Shown here piece by piece: positions 63,536 through 64,000 of a stretch of DNA of 64,000 bases (position 1 is the first letter of the stretch; the number at the start of each line of letters is the position of its first letter). The stretch is from the NCBI RefSeq assembly GCF_004364585.1, contig NZ_SOAN01000002.1, positions 284,530 through 348,529 of the forward strand. Direction: 5' to 3'. The DNA comes from Nesterenkonia aurantiaca. Lineage in GTDB: Bacteria > Actinomycetota > Actinomycetes > Actinomycetales > Micrococcaceae. The notes below the pieces were generated by a model. The model saw only the letters and a list, made by a program, of their open reading frames with translations. It was not told the origin of the DNA and did not search any database. The position numbers and the translations under genes were made by a program.

Positions 63536-64000
63536 GCCCGGCAGCCGCCGCCGGGGAGGTCCCGGGAGCTACGCGAAGCGCTGGATGGGTCGCCTGACCC
63601 GCACCTCCCCGGCGCGGGCAGCGATGCTGATCTTCGGGGTGACCATCGCGGTGTTCGCCTCGCTGCTGAACATGCCCTGGGCCACTGCCTCAGGCTCCTC
63701 GGCCGCGTTCCATGAGGCGCTCTTCGTCGCCACCTCGGCCGTCACGGTGACCGGCCTGACTCCCGTGAACACCGCGGAGCACTGGTCCTTCGCCGGTGAA
63801 CTGGTGATCCTGATCGGCATCCAGGTCGGCGGCCTGGGCATCATCACCATCGCCGCGCTGCTGGCCATCTCGGTGACCCGCAACCTCGGGCTGCGCACCC
63901 GCCTGGTCGCCCAGGAGGGCGGCATCTCCACCGGCTCGATGGGAGAGACCGGACAGGTCATCCGGACCGTGGTGATCTGCTCCGCCGTGGTGGAGGCGAT
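63513..64000 (+). CDS. TrkH/KtrB-family potassium uptake channel subunit, N-terminal part
   Basis: The frame from the ATG at 63513 is open to the end of the window (162 residues visible). A basic N-terminus (PGSRRRGGPG, KRWMGRLTRTSPARA) precedes the first helix (MLIFGVTIAVFASLLNM). The first pore loop is TSAVTVTGLTPVNT, the K+ selectivity filter of TrkH/KtrB proteins, followed by the helix ELVILIGIQVGGLGIITIAALLA-type segment. Normal length is about 450 residues. It imports K+ with Na+ coupling in KtrB systems and needs a TrkA/KtrA gating partner, expected just downstream. Confidence 0.9.
   Translation, partial: MSSAARTEPGSRRRGGPGSYAKRWMGRLTRTSPARAAMLIFGVTIAVFASLLNMPWATASGSSAAFHEALFVATSAVTVTGLTPVNTAEHWSFAGELVILIGIQVGGLGIITIAALLAISVTRNLGLRTRLVAQEGGISTGSMGETGQVIRTVVICSAVVEA

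Overview
The window is GC-rich, densely packed chromosomal DNA from an actinomycete. Gene content and order point to Micrococcales, probably Micrococcaceae; a halotolerant Nesterenkonia-like genus is my guess, not something the sequence proves. Supporting signs are the blocks I recall from Mycobacterium and Arthrobacter: sterol-carrier/purF/purM; marP, crp, ridA/DUF4177 and a class A PBP with a metallophosphoesterase; acs, nth and a CoA-type Nudix; ssd-tadA-tadB-tadC; an MrfA-like helicase and topA. Acidic secreted proteins and two osmolyte-linked systems fit salt tolerance. I saw no rRNA, tRNA, CRISPR array, insertion sequence or phage gene.

Layout. 1-7.0 kb: the end of an aldehyde dehydrogenase gene, a P1B metal ATPase, a probably broken small gene, and an OpuC-type compatible-solute ABC operon. 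7.1-15.7 kb: purine synthesis (purM, purF and a purD-purC fusion) with a sterol-carrier-like protein, a succinate-semialdehyde dehydrogenase and an asparaginase-II-like protein. 15.7-23.3 kb: MarP-like protease, Crp/GlxR-type regulator, an ATP-grasp ligase resembling D-aspartate ligase, RidA, DUF4177, a class A PBP and a metallophosphoesterase. 23.3-27.1 kb: a heterodimeric ABC exporter with one degenerate nucleotide site. 27.1-32.2 kb: aroQ, acs, nth, Nudix and a PIG-L deacetylase. 32.4-36.2 kb: Ssd and TadA/B/C. 36.2-45.1 kb: thiamine-binding protein, DUF4031-HD fusion, TAXI-TRAP transporter, Lrp-type sensor, and a GNAT / SIS regulator / N-acylamino-acid-racemase / M20 cluster that looks like a D- to L-amino-acid conversion pathway. 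45.1-46.1 kb: the remaining pilus genes (TadG-like, TadE, pilin), inverted relative to tadABC. 46.5-54.3 kb: aldo/keto reductase, methionine importer metNIQ, the helicase and a betaine-homocysteine methyltransferase. 54.4-64 kb: GNAT, trhO, a methyltransferase, topA, Ppx/GppA, a TIM-barrel isomerase, proC and the start of a TrkH/KtrB K+ channel.

How it works together. Compatible-solute uptake (opuC), betaine-dependent methionine synthesis, methionine import, proline synthesis and K+ uptake form a loose osmotic and one-carbon theme. Wall-related genes (PBP, ATP-grasp ligase, MarP) cluster near crp. The most striking items are the D/L amino-acid cluster, the exporter whose first subunit lacks the Walker A lysine, the purD-purC fusion, the split and inverted tad locus, and a recurring TAnnnT hexamer 6-7 nt before the start codon of at least 13 genes, which suggests widespread leaderless transcription.
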